This document shows, in pieces, positions 24,136 through 33,080 of a stretch of DNA of 64,000 nucleotides. How positions within the stretch are numbered: position 1 is the first letter of the stretch; every line of letters begins with the position of its first letter. The DNA lies in NCBI RefSeq assembly GCF_016863475.1, contig NZ_BOOY01000039.1, positions 62,001 through 126,000 of the forward strand, given 5' to 3'. The translations under genes were made by a program, and so were the position numbers. Under the pieces are notes generated by a model. That model had not been told where the DNA came from. It did not search any database and worked only from the letters and a program-made list of their open reading frames with translations. The stretch is from Spirilliplanes yamanashiensis (GTDB lineage: Bacteria > Actinomycetota > Actinomycetes > Mycobacteriales > Micromonosporaceae).

Positions 24136-25920
24136 ATGGCCGCAGCCACGAAGGCGTCCCGGGCGGGCGTCAAACGGACGAGCGCCGCCGCCACCAACGG
24201 CAGGAGCGTCTCGACCATGTCCGCCGACGGTGCCACAACCATCACCGGGAGCACCACCCGCACCACGGGTACCGCGAAGACCGCCGCGGGGGCGGCCAAG
24301 CGCGGCACCACCACCGCCAAGCCGGCCACCAAGCCGGCGGCGAAGTCCACCGCTGCGAAGCCGGCGGCGAAGTCCACCGCGGCTAAGCCGGCGGCGAAGT
24401 CCGCCGCCAAGACCGCTGCCAAGCCGGCCGCGAAGCCTGCCGCCAAGCCGGCGGCGAAGACCGTCGCCAAGCGGACCGCGGCGACCGTCGGCGCGGCCGC
24501 GAAGAAGGCGGCCGGCACGGTCGCCAAGGCCGCCTCGGCGGCCAAGGCGAAGGCGCCCGCCACGAAGGCCGGCAGCACGCGGCCCTCCAGCACGGCGTCG
24601 CGCAGCACCACCGCGGCGAAGAAGGGCCCCACGGCCAAGACCACCGCGGGCACCAGGACCACCGCGGGGACCAAGGCCACCGCGGCCAAGGCCACCACCA
24701 AGGCCACCACCAAGGCCACCGCCGCGGGCACCGCGGGCACCGCGGGCACCGCCACCAAGGCGGCCGGGACCAGGACCACGGCGAGCCGGACGGCCGGGAC
24801 CACCGCGACCAGGGCCCGCAAGACCACCTCGGCGGCGACCTCGGCCCGCCCGGCGGTGAAGACCACCAGCCGGACCACCACGGCGAAGACCACCGCGGCC
24901 CGGCCGGCTGCGACGACGACCGCGACCCGGTCGTCGGCGGCGAAGACCGCGGCCAAGAGCCCGGCGAAGTCGTCGGCGAAGGCCACGGCGAAGGGTGCGG
25001 TCAAGAGCGCGGCGAAGACCGTCGCCGGGACCGTGGCCAAGGCGACCGGCGGCAAGGCGACGACCTCGGCGGCGAAGCCCGCCAAGACCTCGACGTCGAA
25101 GACCACCGCGAAGCCTGTCGCGAAGTCCACCACCAAGCCTGCCGCGAAGACGGCGTCGACCCGGCCGACCGCCACCAGGTCGGCCGCCACCCGGACCACC
25201 GCCGCGAAGCCGGCGGCGACCCGGACGACGGCGACCAAGGCGACGGCGACGAAGTCGGCGGCGACCGCGGCCAAGGCCACCGGGACCCGGGCGACCGCCA
25301 CCACGGGCACCGCCGCCAAGGGCACTGCGGCCAAGAGCATCACCGCCAAGGGGGCCGCGGCCAAGACCACCGCGGCCAAGGCCACCGCGGGCAGGACCAC
25401 CGCGGGCAAGGCCACCGCCGCCAGCGGCGGCCGGGCCACCACGGCGGCCAAGCCGGCGGCGGCGAAGTCGGCGACCAAGCCGGCCGCCAAGCCGGCCGCG
25501 AAGGCGCCGGCCAAGTCGGCGGCCAAGGCCACCAAGAGTGCGGCCAAGACCGCCACCACGGCGGTCAAGACCGCGGCCAAGACGGCGGCCAGGTCCGCCG
25601 CCAAGGCCACCAAGAGCGCGGCCAAGACCGCCACCACCACCGCCACCACCGCGAAGAAGGCGCCCGCCAAGAAGGCGGCCGCCAAGGGTTCCTCGCGGCC
25701 CGCCGCGGCGAAGAAGGCCGGGCCCGCCCGGCCGGCGACGAAGGCCGCCACGAAGTCCACGGCGGTCAAGGCGACCGCGGCCCGCAAGGCCGCCGCGAAG
25801 CCGGGCGTCGCCGCGCCGGCGACGGTGTCGGCCGCGCGGTCCACGGCGGGCGCCCGGCGGGTCACCGCATCGGCCGCCAAGCCGGCCCGCACGGCGGCGG
25901 GGAGCAAGCGCGCGCGCTGA
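24136..25920 (+). CDS. Very long Lys/Ala/Thr-rich histone H1-like protein
   Basis: 594 residues, almost entirely Ala, Lys, Thr, Arg, Ser and Pro. It begins MAAATKASRAGVKRTSAAAT and continues as irregular repeats such as KPAAKSTAA, TKATTKATAA and KSAAKTATT to a basic end (GSKRAR). AAGGAGGAA precedes the ATG at good spacing. The composition matches the C-terminal tails of actinobacterial HU/HupB and eukaryotic H1, but no folded HU domain is present. It should be disordered, highly basic and DNA- or RNA-binding; role in nucleoid compaction is inferred. Repeats make length variation between strains likely. Confidence 0.8.
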   Translation: MAAATKASRAGVKRTSAAATNGRSVSTMSADGATTITGSTTRTTGTAKTAAGAAKRGTTTAKPATKPAAKSTAAKPAAKSTAAKPAAKSAAKTAAKPAAKPAAKPAAKTVAKRTAATVGAAAKKAAGTVAKAASAAKAKAPATKAGSTRPSSTASRSTTAAKKGPTAKTTAGTRTTAGTKATAAKATTKATTKATAAGTAGTAGTATKAAGTRTTASRTAGTTATRARKTTSAATSARPAVKTTSRTTTAKTTAARPAATTTATRSSAAKTAAKSPAKSSAKATAKGAVKSAAKTVAGTVAKATGGKATTSAAKPAKTSTSKTTAKPVAKSTTKPAAKTASTRPTATRSAATRTTAAKPAATRTTATKATATKSAATAAKATGTRATATTGTAAKGTAAKSITAKGAAAKTTAAKATAGRTTAGKATAASGGRATTAAKPAAAKSATKPAAKPAAKAPAKSAAKATKSAAKTATTAVKTAAKTAARSAAKATKSAAKTATTTATTAKKAPAKKAAAKGSSRPAAAKKAGPARPATKAATKSTAVKATAARKAAAKPGVAAPATVSAARSTAGARRVTASAAKPARTAAGSKRAR

Positions 25921-25944
25921 CCCGTACCCTCGAAACACCCCGGC

Positions 25945-25977
25945 CGCGGCCGGCGCCCGCACGCGGCGCCGGCCGCG
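25945..25977. terminator. Terminator hairpin after the histone-like gene
   Basis: Perfect 13-bp arms CGCGGCCGGCGCC and GGCGCCGGCCGCG with a 7-nt loop, 24 bp after the stop codon. It separates the histone-like gene from the RNB gene. Confidence 0.8.
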
Positions 25978-25995
25978 TCCTGGTAGGAAGGGGGC

Positions 25996-27399
25996 GTGGT
26001 GATCCGACGGCTTCAGGCCCCGCACATCGACTTCTCGGCGCTGCGGCGCGATCTGGAGCTGCCGGAGGGGTTCCCCGGGCCGGCGCAGAAGGAGGCAGAC
26101 GACGCCGCCCGGGCGACGCCGATGCCGCCCGCCGACCGCACCGCGCTGCCGCTGGTGACGATCGACCCGCCCACGTCGCAGGACCTCGACCAGGCCGTTC
26201 ACCTGGCCCGGGTGGCCGGGGGCTACCGGGTGTCGTACGCGATCGCGGACGTGGCCTCGTACGTGCGGCCCGGCGGCGACCTGGAGGCCGAGACGTGGCG
26301 GCGGGGTCAGACGATCTACCTGCCGGACGGCAAGGTGCCGCTGCACCCGCCGTCGCTGAGCGAGGACGCGGTCAGCCTGCTGCCGGGGGTGGACCGGGCG
26401 GCCGTGCTGTGGACGATCGACCTGGACGCCGACGGCGCCACCACCGCGGTGCGGATGGAGCGGGCCCGGGTGCGCAGCCGGGCGAAGCTGGACTACGCGG
26501 GCGTGCAGGCGGCGGTCGACGCGGGCACGCCGCCGGAGCCGGTGGCGCTGCTGCCGGAGATCGGGGCGCTGCTGGCGGCCCGGTCCGCCGGGCGCGGCGC
26601 GGTCAACCTGCCGCTGCCGGAGCAGGAGCTGGAGTCCGACGGGCGGGGCTGGCGGCTGGTGCTGCGCGCCCCGCTGGCCGTCGAGGAGCACAACGCGGAG
26701 ATCTCGCTGCTGACCGGCCGGGCGGCCGCCGAGCTGATGCTGACCGGCGGGGTCGGGCTGCTGCGCACGATGCCGCCGCCGCAGCCGGAGGCGGTGGCGA
26801 AGCTGCGCCGGGTGGCCGCCGCGCTGGGCGTCGACTGGCCGGACGGGGCGAGCGTCGGCGCGGTGGTGGCCGCGATCGACCCGGCGCAGCCGCGCGCCGC
26901 CGCGTTCCTCGACCAGGCGGCGGAGCTGCTGCGCGGGGCGGCGTACACGCCGTTCGACGGGGCGCCGCCGGAGCTCACCGGGCACGGCGGCGTCGGGGCG
27001 CCGTACGCGCACGTGACGGCTCCGCTGCGGCGCCTGGCCGACCGGTACGCCACCGAGGTGTGCCTGGCCCTGCACGACGGGCGGGAGATCCCGGCGTGGG
27101 CGCGTGAGGCCCTGCCGAAGCTGCCGGCCGTCATGGCGGGCACCGACCGGGTCGCGAACGCGGCGGACCGGGCGGCGGTGGACCTGGCCGAGGCGGTGCT
27201 GCTGCGCGACCGGGTGGGGCAGACGTTCCCGGCGGCGGTCCTCGACGTGGACGACAAGCGGCCGCGCGGCACGATCGCGCTGACCGACCCGCCGGTGCGG
27301 GCCCGCTGCACCGGCGAGCTGGAGCTGGGGGAGCGGATCGAGGCCCGGCTGGTGACGGCGGACCCGGAGACCCGCACGGTGACGTTCGAGCGGGTCTAG
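25996..27399 (+). CDS. RNB domain (RNase II/R family) ribonuclease
   Basis: 467 residues from the first of two adjacent GTG codons. The RNB catalytic domain fills most of the protein: the metal-binding segment IDPPTSQDLDQAV (Asp57, Asp63, Asp65), YRVSYAIADVASYV, VPLHPPSLSEDAVSLLPGVD, EEHNAEISLLTGRAAAELM and the late YAHVTAPLRRLADRYA. The N-terminal cold-shock and C-terminal S1 domains of classical RNase II are missing or reduced, as in the actinobacterial short form. The fourth position of the acidic cluster, Asp in E. coli, is Gln66 here. Likely 3'-5' RNA degradation. Confidence 0.88.
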   Translation: MVIRRLQAPHIDFSALRRDLELPEGFPGPAQKEADDAARATPMPPADRTALPLVTIDPPTSQDLDQAVHLARVAGGYRVSYAIADVASYVRPGGDLEAETWRRGQTIYLPDGKVPLHPPSLSEDAVSLLPGVDRAAVLWTIDLDADGATTAVRMERARVRSRAKLDYAGVQAAVDAGTPPEPVALLPEIGALLAARSAGRGAVNLPLPEQELESDGRGWRLVLRAPLAVEEHNAEISLLTGRAAAELMLTGGVGLLRTMPPPQPEAVAKLRRVAAALGVDWPDGASVGAVVAAIDPAQPRAAAFLDQAAELLRGAAYTPFDGAPPELTGHGGVGAPYAHVTAPLRRLADRYATEVCLALHDGREIPAWAREALPKLPAVMAGTDRVANAADRAAVDLAEAVLLRDRVGQTFPAAVLDVDDKRPRGTIALTDPPVRARCTGELELGERIEARLVTADPETRTVTFERV

Positions 27400-27881
27400 C
27401 GGGCGGCGCGCAGCAGCGCCGTCGCCGCCAGGAGCCACGCGGCGAGCAGGGCGAGGGCCACGATCACGCCGACGTGCGGCAGCGTGTCCGTGTCGGTGCC
27501 CGCGGCGGCGGCCATCCACGACAGCACGGTGCACACCAGCCCGGCGGCGGCCGCCACCACGCAGGTGCGGGCGGCGGCGCGGTGCCCGGGCGTGCGCCGG
27601 GCCAGCACCCCGCCGGCGATGCCGGCGACGGCCACGGCCAGCAGCAGCAGGCCCCACGGGACGGCGCGCAGCGGCCCGAGCGGCCCGCTGCCGACCGGCG
27701 CGACGGCCCACCCCGACATCCAGGCGTTGAGCACCTCGAGGTGGCCGTCGCCGGCGGGCAGGATGGTGGTGCGCGAGAACCACGGCAGCACCGTGTCCAG
27801 CGCCAGCACGGCGGCGAGGACGACGACCGCCGTGGCGTGGCGGCGGCGCGGCGGGGCGGTCTCGGTGGTCACGTGCGTCAT
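27396..27881 (-). CDS. Hypothetical four-TM membrane protein
   Basis: 161 residues. Hydrophobic helices at about 17-35, 73-93, 102-122 and 136-157 (ATAVVVLAAVLALDTVLPWF; AVPWGLLLLAVAVAGIAGGV; TCVVAAAAGLVCTVLSWMAA; HVGVIVALALLAAWLLAATA). The N-terminal tail is Pro/Arg-rich. No family recognised. Its stop overlaps the convergent RNB gene by 4 bp. Confidence 0.7.
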   Translation of the reverse strand: MTHVTTETAPPRRRHATAVVVLAAVLALDTVLPWFSRTTILPAGDGHLEVLNAWMSGWAVAPVGSGPLGPLRAVPWGLLLLAVAVAGIAGGVLARRTPGHRAAARTCVVAAAAGLVCTVLSWMAAAAGTDTDTLPHVGVIVALALLAAWLLAATALLRAAR

Positions 27882-27903
27882 GATCGCACGCCGTCGCGCC
27901 TGG

Positions 27904-28338
27904 TCAGGGCAGCTGCGGCACGCCGTTCGCGTCGTTGGGGAAGCCCGGGTTGTAGCAGACCTCCCACAGGTGGCCGTCCGGGTCGGTGAAGTAGCCGAGG
28001 TAGCCGCCCCACTCGGTCTCGACGCCCGCCTTCGCCAGCGTGGCGCCCGCCTGCACGGCCGCGCGCAGCGCCTCGTCGACCTCCTCGGCCCGGTCGACGT
28101 TGATGGCGACGGCGACGCCCCGGAAGTCGTTGCCGGCGCGGGGCAGCACGCCCGCGTCGGCGGTCAGGTCGGTGCTGCCGTACAGGGCGAGCCGGCCGCC
28201 GGCGGTGTCGAAGAACGTGACCAGGCCGGGCACGGACGCGCTGGACGGCTTCCAGCCGAGGGCCTCGTAGAACTCGGTGGCGCGTACGACGTCGGCCACC
28301 CCGAGGGTCACGACGCTGACGCGGGCGGGAACGCTCAT
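27904..28338 (-). CDS. VOC (glyoxalase/bleomycin-resistance fold) family protein
   Basis: 144 residues. Starts MSVPARVSVVTLGVADVVRA and ends with the family's GYLGYFTDPDGHLWEVCYNP strand. The metal-ligand positions His in VSVVT... are not typical, whereas Glu in LWEVCYN is retained. The fold covers glyoxalases, dioxygenases and drug-binding proteins; specificity cannot be read. It is upstream of panB on the same strand but separated from it by a strong palindrome. Confidence 0.85.
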   Translation of the reverse strand: MSVPARVSVVTLGVADVVRATEFYEALGWKPSSASVPGLVTFFDTAGGRLALYGSTDLTADAGVLPRAGNDFRGVAVAINVDRAEEVDEALRAAVQAGATLAKAGVETEWGGYLGYFTDPDGHLWEVCYNPGFPNDANGVPQLP

Positions 28339-28350
28339 CTGAGCACCGTA

Positions 28351-28374
28351 CGCCGGGACCGGCCGGTCCCGGCG
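28351..28374. terminator. Perfect palindrome after panB
   Basis: Arms CGCCGGGACCGG and CCGGTCCCGGCG form a 24-bp perfect palindrome 13 bp beyond the panB stop. It lies just upstream of the VOC start on the same strand. It probably terminates panB transcription; an operator role for the VOC gene is an alternative. Confidence 0.65.
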
Positions 28375-28387
28375 CAGCGGTGGACCA

Positions 28388-29224
28388 TCAGTGGAAGGTG
28401 TGTTCGGCGGCCGGGAACTCGCCGCCGCGGACGTCGGCGGCGTAGCGGCGGGCGGCGTCGGACAGCACGCCGGCCAGGTCGGCGTACCGCTTGACGAAGC
28501 GCGGCGCGGCGCCGCCGCGCAGGCCGGCCATGTCCTGCCAGACGAGCACCTGGGCGTCGGTGTCGGGCCCGGCGCCGATGCCGACGGTGGGGATGGTCAG
28601 CTCGTGGGTGACCTGCTTGGCGACCTCGCCGGGCACCATCTCCAGCACCACGGAGAACGCGCCCGCCCGGGCCACGGCGCGGGCGTCGTCGAGCACCTGC
28701 GCGGCGGCGTCGCCGCGGCCCTGCACCCGGTAGCCGCCGAGCTGGTGCTCGCTCTGCGGGGTGAACCCGACGTGCCCCATCACGGGGATGCCGGCGGCGG
28801 TGATGGCGGCGATCTGCGCCTCGACGCGGACGCCGCCCTCGAGCTTGACGGCCTGGCAGCCGCCCTCCTTCATGAACCGCACGGCGGTGCGCAGGGCCTG
28901 GACCGGGCCCTCCTCGTACGAGCCGAACGGCAGGTCGGCGACGACGAACGCGGTGCGCGTCGCGCGGACCACCGCCTTGACCAGCGGCAGCAGCTCGTCG
29001 GTGGTGACCGACACCGTGGTCTCGTACCCGTAGACGTTGTTGGCGGCCGAGTCGCCGACCAGCAGCACGGGGATGCCGGCCGCGTCGAAGATCGACGCCG
29101 TGTACTGGTCGTAGGACGTCAGCATCGACCAGCGCTCGCCGCGCTCCTTGGCGGCCTGCAGGTCGCGGGTGCGCACGCGGCGCGTGGGCGGCCCGCCGTA
29201 GAGAGCCTGTACCTCGTCGGACAT
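28388..29224 (-). CDS. panB: 3-methyl-2-oxobutanoate hydroxymethyltransferase
   Basis: 278 residues. First committed enzyme of pantothenate synthesis, transferring a hydroxymethyl group from 5,10-methylene-THF to ketoisovalerate. Diagnostic stretches: [72 protein letters not shown] and [20 protein letters not shown]. Length and start ([11 protein letters not shown]) agree with actinobacterial PanB. nadE lies upstream in the same direction 100 bp away; in other actinobacteria panB also sits close to glnA2/glnE genes. Confidence 0.95.
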   Translation of the reverse strand: MSDEVQALYGGPPTRRVRTRDLQAAKERGERWSMLTSYDQYTASIFDAAGIPVLLVGDSAANNVYGYETTVSVTTDELLPLVKAVVRATRTAFVVADLPFGSYEEGPVQALRTAVRFMKEGGCQAVKLEGGVRVEAQIAAITAAGIPVMGHVGFTPQSEHQLGGYRVQGRGDAAAQVLDDARAVARAGAFSVVLEMVPGEVAKQVTHELTIPTVGIGAGPDTDAQVLVWQDMAGLRGGAAPRFVKRYADLAGVLSDAARRYAADVRGGEFPAAEHTFH

Positions 29225-29271
29225 GGTGGTCTCCCGTCTTCCTCGAGGCCGCCGGACCGCGGTCCCCGGGT

Positions 29272-29326
29272 CGGTTTCCAGCGTCCCACCCGCAGGCCGC
29301 GCCGCGTCAGGGGAGCGTGGAAACCG
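29272..29326. terminator. Possible hairpin between nadE and panB
   Basis: Inverted 9-bp arms CGGTTTCCA and TGGAAACCG separated by 37 nt, directly after the nadE stop. The long loop makes it weaker than the other terminators; it could also be a protein-binding site in the panB promoter. Confidence 0.35.
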
Positions 29327-31072
29327 TCACACCGCGCCCTCCCGGAACCTGTTCGTGATGGGCAGGCGGCGGTCGCGGCCGAACGCCTTGATGCTGATCT
29401 TCGTGCCGGGCGCGGACTGCCGCCGCTTGTACTCGGCGATGTCCACCATCCGCAGCACCCGGTCGACGAGCGCGGCGTCGTGGCCGGCGGCGACGAGGTC
29501 GTCGCGGCCCTGGTCGCCGTCGACGTAGCCGAGCAGGATCGCGTCGAGCTGGTCGTAGTCGGGCAGCGAGTCGGTGTCGAGCTGGCCGGGGCGCAGCTCC
29601 GCGCTGGGCGGCTTGACGATCGAGTTCTCGGGGATCACCGGCGTCACCGTGTTGCGCCAGCGGGCCAGCCGGTAGACCAGCGTCTTCGGCACGTCCTTGA
29701 GCGGGTTGAAGCCGCCGACGGAGTCGCCGTAGAGGGTGGAGTAGCCGACGGCCAGCTCGCTCTTGTTGCCGGTGGTGAGCACCAGGTGGCCCTCCTGGTT
29801 CGACAGCGCCATGAGGATGACGCCGCGCACCCGGGCCTGCAGGTTCTCCACGGACAGCCCGGACAGCGACATGTTCGCCAGGAACGCGTCGACCATCGGC
29901 TGGATCGGCTCGCTGCGGTAGTCGAGGCCCTGGCGTTTGGCCAGGTCGGCGGCGTCGTCGCGGGAGTGGCCGGAGGAGTGGCCGGACGGCATGGACACGC
30001 CGACGACGTCGTCGGGGCCGAGGGCGTCCACCGCGATGGTGGCCACGACGGCGGAGTCGATGCCGCCGGACAGGCCGAGCACGACGGAGCGGAAGCCGTT
30101 CTTGCGGACGTAGTCGCGCAGGCCGAGCACCAGCGCGGCCCAGACCTCCTCCTCGTCGGCGATCCGGTCGGCCAGCCCGCCGCGGGCGCGCAGCGGGGGG
30201 ACCGGGCGCAACGGCAGGTCGACGGTGACCCGCTCGATGGTCATGTCGTCGCCGGGCGCCTGGGCGGGCCCGTCGGCCGTGCCGGCCGCCGGCACGTCCA
30301 CGTCGTGGACCAGCAGGTGCTCGGCGAACTGGGGGCCGCGGGCCAGCAGCTCGCCGTCCGCGGTGACGATCAGCGAGTCGCCGTCGAAGACCAGCTCGTC
30401 CTGGCCGCCGACCGTGTTGACGTACGCGACGGTGGCCCCCGCCTCGGCGGCGCGGCGCCGCACCAGCGGCAACCGCACGTTGTCCTTGTTCAGCTCGTAC
30501 GGCGAGGCGTTGATGTTCAGGACCAGGCCGACCCCGGCGCGCCCGGCGGCGGCGAACGGCCCGCCGGCCTGCCACAGGTCCTCGCAGATCGTCAGCGCGA
30601 TGTCGGCGCCGCCGAGGCGCACCACGGTCAGGCTGCTGCCCGGCTCGAAGTAGCGGTCCTCGTCGAACACGCCGTAGTTCGGCAGGTGGTGCTTGAAGTA
30701 GGTGGCGACGACCCGGCCGCCGAGCAGCAGCGCGGCCGCGTTGCGCGGGCCGTGGCCCGGCCGGTGGTCGGCGCTGGTCGGCGCGGGGCCGTCCGCGTCG
30801 AGGTAGCCGCACAGCACGGCCACGTCGCCGAGGCCGTCCTGCGCCAGCTCGGCGGCCAGCCGCGGCAGCGCCGCCTGCGAGGCCCGCACGAAGGACGACC
30901 GGAACACCAGGTCCTCGACCGGGTAGCCGGTCAGGGTCAGCTCGGGGAAGAGGACCAGGTTGGCCCCCTGCGCCGCCGCCTCGCCGGCGACGCGGCGCAC
31001 GAGGGCCGTGTTGCCGCCGATGTCGCCGACGATCGGGTTCACCTGGGCCAGGGCTAGACGCAGCGTGGGCAT
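29327..31072 (-). CDS. nadE: Glutamine-dependent NAD+ synthetase
   Basis: 581 residues. N-terminal nitrilase-type glutaminase domain with the Glu-Lys-Cys triad (FPELTLTGYP, TYFKHHLPNYG, ALTICEDLWQ) and C-terminal synthetase domain with the PP-loop LGLSGGIDSAVVATIAV and VLTTGNKSELAVGYSTLYGD. It makes NAD+ from deamido-NAD+ using glutamine ammonia channelled between domains. The frame stays open for hundreds of codons upstream across the divergent glnA2, which is spurious. The ATG giving MPTLRLALAQVNP is the true start. It is divergent from glnA2 across about 100 bp. Confidence 0.95.
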   Translation of the reverse strand: MPTLRLALAQVNPIVGDIGGNTALVRRVAGEAAAQGANLVLFPELTLTGYPVEDLVFRSSFVRASQAALPRLAAELAQDGLGDVAVLCGYLDADGPAPTSADHRPGHGPRNAAALLLGGRVVATYFKHHLPNYGVFDEDRYFEPGSSLTVVRLGGADIALTICEDLWQAGGPFAAAGRAGVGLVLNINASPYELNKDNVRLPLVRRRAAEAGATVAYVNTVGGQDELVFDGDSLIVTADGELLARGPQFAEHLLVHDVDVPAAGTADGPAQAPGDDMTIERVTVDLPLRPVPPLRARGGLADRIADEEEVWAALVLGLRDYVRKNGFRSVVLGLSGGIDSAVVATIAVDALGPDDVVGVSMPSGHSSGHSRDDAADLAKRQGLDYRSEPIQPMVDAFLANMSLSGLSVENLQARVRGVILMALSNQEGHLVLTTGNKSELAVGYSTLYGDSVGGFNPLKDVPKTLVYRLARWRNTVTPVIPENSIVKPPSAELRPGQLDTDSLPDYDQLDAILLGYVDGDQGRDDLVAAGHDAALVDRVLRMVDIAEYKRRQSAPGTKISIKAFGRDRRLPITNRFREGAV

Positions 31073-31174
31073 GTGCGTATCTTGCCCCGACGATCGTTTC
31101 GTCACGCCCGCGGCCTCCGAGCGCCGCGGCGGGCGTAGTGTGAAGTCGCAGTGGCCGTCGCGCGAGGGGTGGAC

Positions 31175-32527
31175 GTGGACCGACAGCAGGAATTCGTGCT
31201 CCGGACGCTCGAAGAGCGCGACATCCGTTTCGTCCGGTTGTGGTTCACGGACGTGCTCGGCACGCTCAAGAGCGTCTCCGTGGCCCCCGCCGAGCTGGAG
31301 AGCGCCTTCGAGGAGGGCATCGGCTTCGACGGCTCCGCCATCGAGGGCTTCGCCCGGGTGTACGAGTCCGACATGGTCGCCATGCCCGACCCGACCACCT
31401 TCCAGGTGTTCCCGTTCGAGGGCGGCGCCAGCGGCGAGAGCGCCCGCATGTTCTGCGACGTGCTGCTGCCCGACCGCAGCGCCAGCTGGGCCGACCCGCG
31501 CCACGTGCTGCGCCGCATGCTCAGCAAGGCGGCCGAGAAGGGCTTCACCTTCTACACCCACCCCGAGATCGAGTTCTTCCTGCTCGAGAACGGCCCCCTC
31601 GACGGCTCCGTGCCCATCCCGGTCGACGCCGGCGGCTACTTCGAGCACACCACGCACGCCGTCGCCCGCGACTTCCGCCGCCAGGCCGTCCTCGCCCTGG
31701 AGCGCATCGGCATCAGCGTCGAGTTCAGCCACCACGAGGTCGCCCCCGGCCAGCAGGAGATCGACCTGCGCTACGCCGACGCCCTCACCACGGCCGACAA
31801 CATCATGACGTTCCGGCACGTCGTCAAGGAGGTGGCGCTGTCGCAGAACGTGCGCGCCACGTTCATGCCGAAGCCGTTCACCGACCAGCCCGGCAGCGGC
31901 ATGCACACCCACCTGTCGCTGTTCGAGGGTGAACGCAACGCCTTCCACGACAACGACGACCCGTCGAAGCTGTCCAAGGTCGCCCGCGCGTTCATCGCAG
32001 GCCTGCTCACCCACGCCCGCGAGTACACCGCCGTCACCAACCAGTGGGTCAACTCCTACAAGCGGCTGTTCCCGCTCCAGCTGCCCGACCGCATCACCGA
32101 GTCGCCCGCGTTCGTGTGCTGGGGCCACCTCAACCGCTCCGCGCTCGTCCGGGTGCCCGCCTACGGCAAGCCCAACTCGGCCCGCGTCGAGGTCCGCTCG
32201 CTCGACAGCGCCTGCAACCCCTACCTGGCGTTCGCCGTGCTGCTGGGCGCCGGGCTCAAGGGCATCGAGGAGGGCTACGAGCTGCCCGCCGGCGCCGAGG
32301 ACGACGTGTGGTCGCTGTCCGCCGCCGAGCGCAAGGCCATGGGCTACCAGGCGCTGCCGGAGAACCTCGCCGAGGCCATAGACGTCATGGAGGGCTCCGA
32401 GCTGGTGGCCGAGGTGCTCGGCGAGCACGTCTTCGACTTCGTGCTGCGCAACAAGCGCGCCGAGTGGGAGCAGTACCGCCGCGAGGTCACCCCGTACGAG
32501 CGCCAGCGCTACCTCGGGGCCCTGTAG
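31175..32527 (+). CDS. glnA2: Glutamine synthetase, GlnA2 type
   Basis: 450 residues. Type I GS catalytic signatures: GFDGSAIEGFARVYESDM, PEIEFFLLE, the ATP/glutamate region FMPKPFTDQPGSGMHTHLSL, and RVEVRSLDSACNPYLAF. Opening VDRQQEFVLRTLEERDIRFV is characteristic of actinobacterial GlnA2. I chose the GTG preceded by GAGGGG; an in-frame GTG at 31151 would add eight residues. The position matching the adenylylated Tyr region of GlnA1 reads EEGYELP. It lies upstream of glnE in the same direction. Besides glutamine, some GlnA2/GlnA3/4 paralogues use other amines, so strict glutamine synthesis is likely but unproven. Confidence 0.92.
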   Translation: MDRQQEFVLRTLEERDIRFVRLWFTDVLGTLKSVSVAPAELESAFEEGIGFDGSAIEGFARVYESDMVAMPDPTTFQVFPFEGGASGESARMFCDVLLPDRSASWADPRHVLRRMLSKAAEKGFTFYTHPEIEFFLLENGPLDGSVPIPVDAGGYFEHTTHAVARDFRRQAVLALERIGISVEFSHHEVAPGQQEIDLRYADALTTADNIMTFRHVVKEVALSQNVRATFMPKPFTDQPGSGMHTHLSLFEGERNAFHDNDDPSKLSKVARAFIAGLLTHAREYTAVTNQWVNSYKRLFPLQLPDRITESPAFVCWGHLNRSALVRVPAYGKPNSARVEVRSLDSACNPYLAFAVLLGAGLKGIEEGYELPAGAEDDVWSLSAAERKAMGYQALPENLAEAIDVMEGSELVAEVLGEHVFDFVLRNKRAEWEQYRREVTPYERQRYLGAL

Positions 32528-32620
32528 CCGCCGACACTCCGCCCGCCGGTGGATCAACGGTATGCGCCCGTCGGCTACCGTCACCGTGTCATCCGCGCAC
32601 GCATCTGAGGAGAAGACTCG

Positions 32621-33049
32621 GTGGACCTGGAAGTGCTGCTCGAGGGAGCCGGCCGCAGCGTCGTATTCGGACTGATCGGCATCGGCCTCATGGCCGTCGG
32701 GTTCGTGCTGGTCGACGTCCTGACCCCGGGGAAGCTGCGTGACCTCATCTGGGTCGACCGCAACCCCAACGCCGCCCTGCTCCTGGTGGCCAACCAGCTC
32801 GGCATCGCCGCGATCGTCTTCACGGCGATCTTCACCAGCTACGACAGCTTCGCCCAGGGCCTGGCGTCCACGGTGCTGTTCGGCCTCATCGGCATCGCCA
32901 TCATGGGCCTCGGCTTCCTCGTGCTCGACTGGCTCACCCCGGGCAAGCTCGGCGAGGTCATCTGCACGCCCGAACCGCACCCGGGCGCCCGGGTCAGCGC
33001 CGCCGCCCACTTCGGCGCCGCCCTCATCGTCTGCGCCTGCATCGCCTGA
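32621..33049 (+). CDS. DUF350 family membrane protein
   Basis: 142 residues from a GTG with GAGGAG at 8-nt spacing. Four hydrophobic helices form two internally homologous halves. Each contains VLFGLIGI(A/G)… followed by a VDVLTPGKL/LDWLTPGKL motif (residues about 18-42 and 88-112), a clear internal duplication. DUF350 proteins are small membrane proteins of unknown function, sometimes next to PspA-like genes. No such partner is visible here. Confidence 0.88.
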   Translation: MDLEVLLEGAGRSVVFGLIGIGLMAVGFVLVDVLTPGKLRDLIWVDRNPNAALLLVANQLGIAAIVFTAIFTSYDSFAQGLASTVLFGLIGIAIMGLGFLVLDWLTPGKLGEVICTPEPHPGARVSAAAHFGAALIVCACIA

Positions 33050-33080
33050 CGCTGTCACACCCGGGGGTTAGCCTCCGCGG

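Noticed and set aside
24115-27783. A 1222-codon open frame on the minus strand opposite the histone-like and RNB genes, and other long antisense frames there
   Set aside because: They are Arg/Gly-rich with no domain, caused by GC-rich AAG/GCC repeats lacking stops on the other strand. The plus-strand genes have RBSs, terminators and recognisable composition.
31175-32527. Annotation as the main adenylylated GlnA1
   Set aside because: N-terminus and length match GlnA2, and the NLYDLP adenylylation motif is replaced by EGYELP.
31073-33058. Upstream extension of the nadE frame across glnA2
   Set aside because: Open only because of codon bias. Recognisable NadE begins at MPTLRLALAQ, and glnA2 on the other strand is unmistakable.
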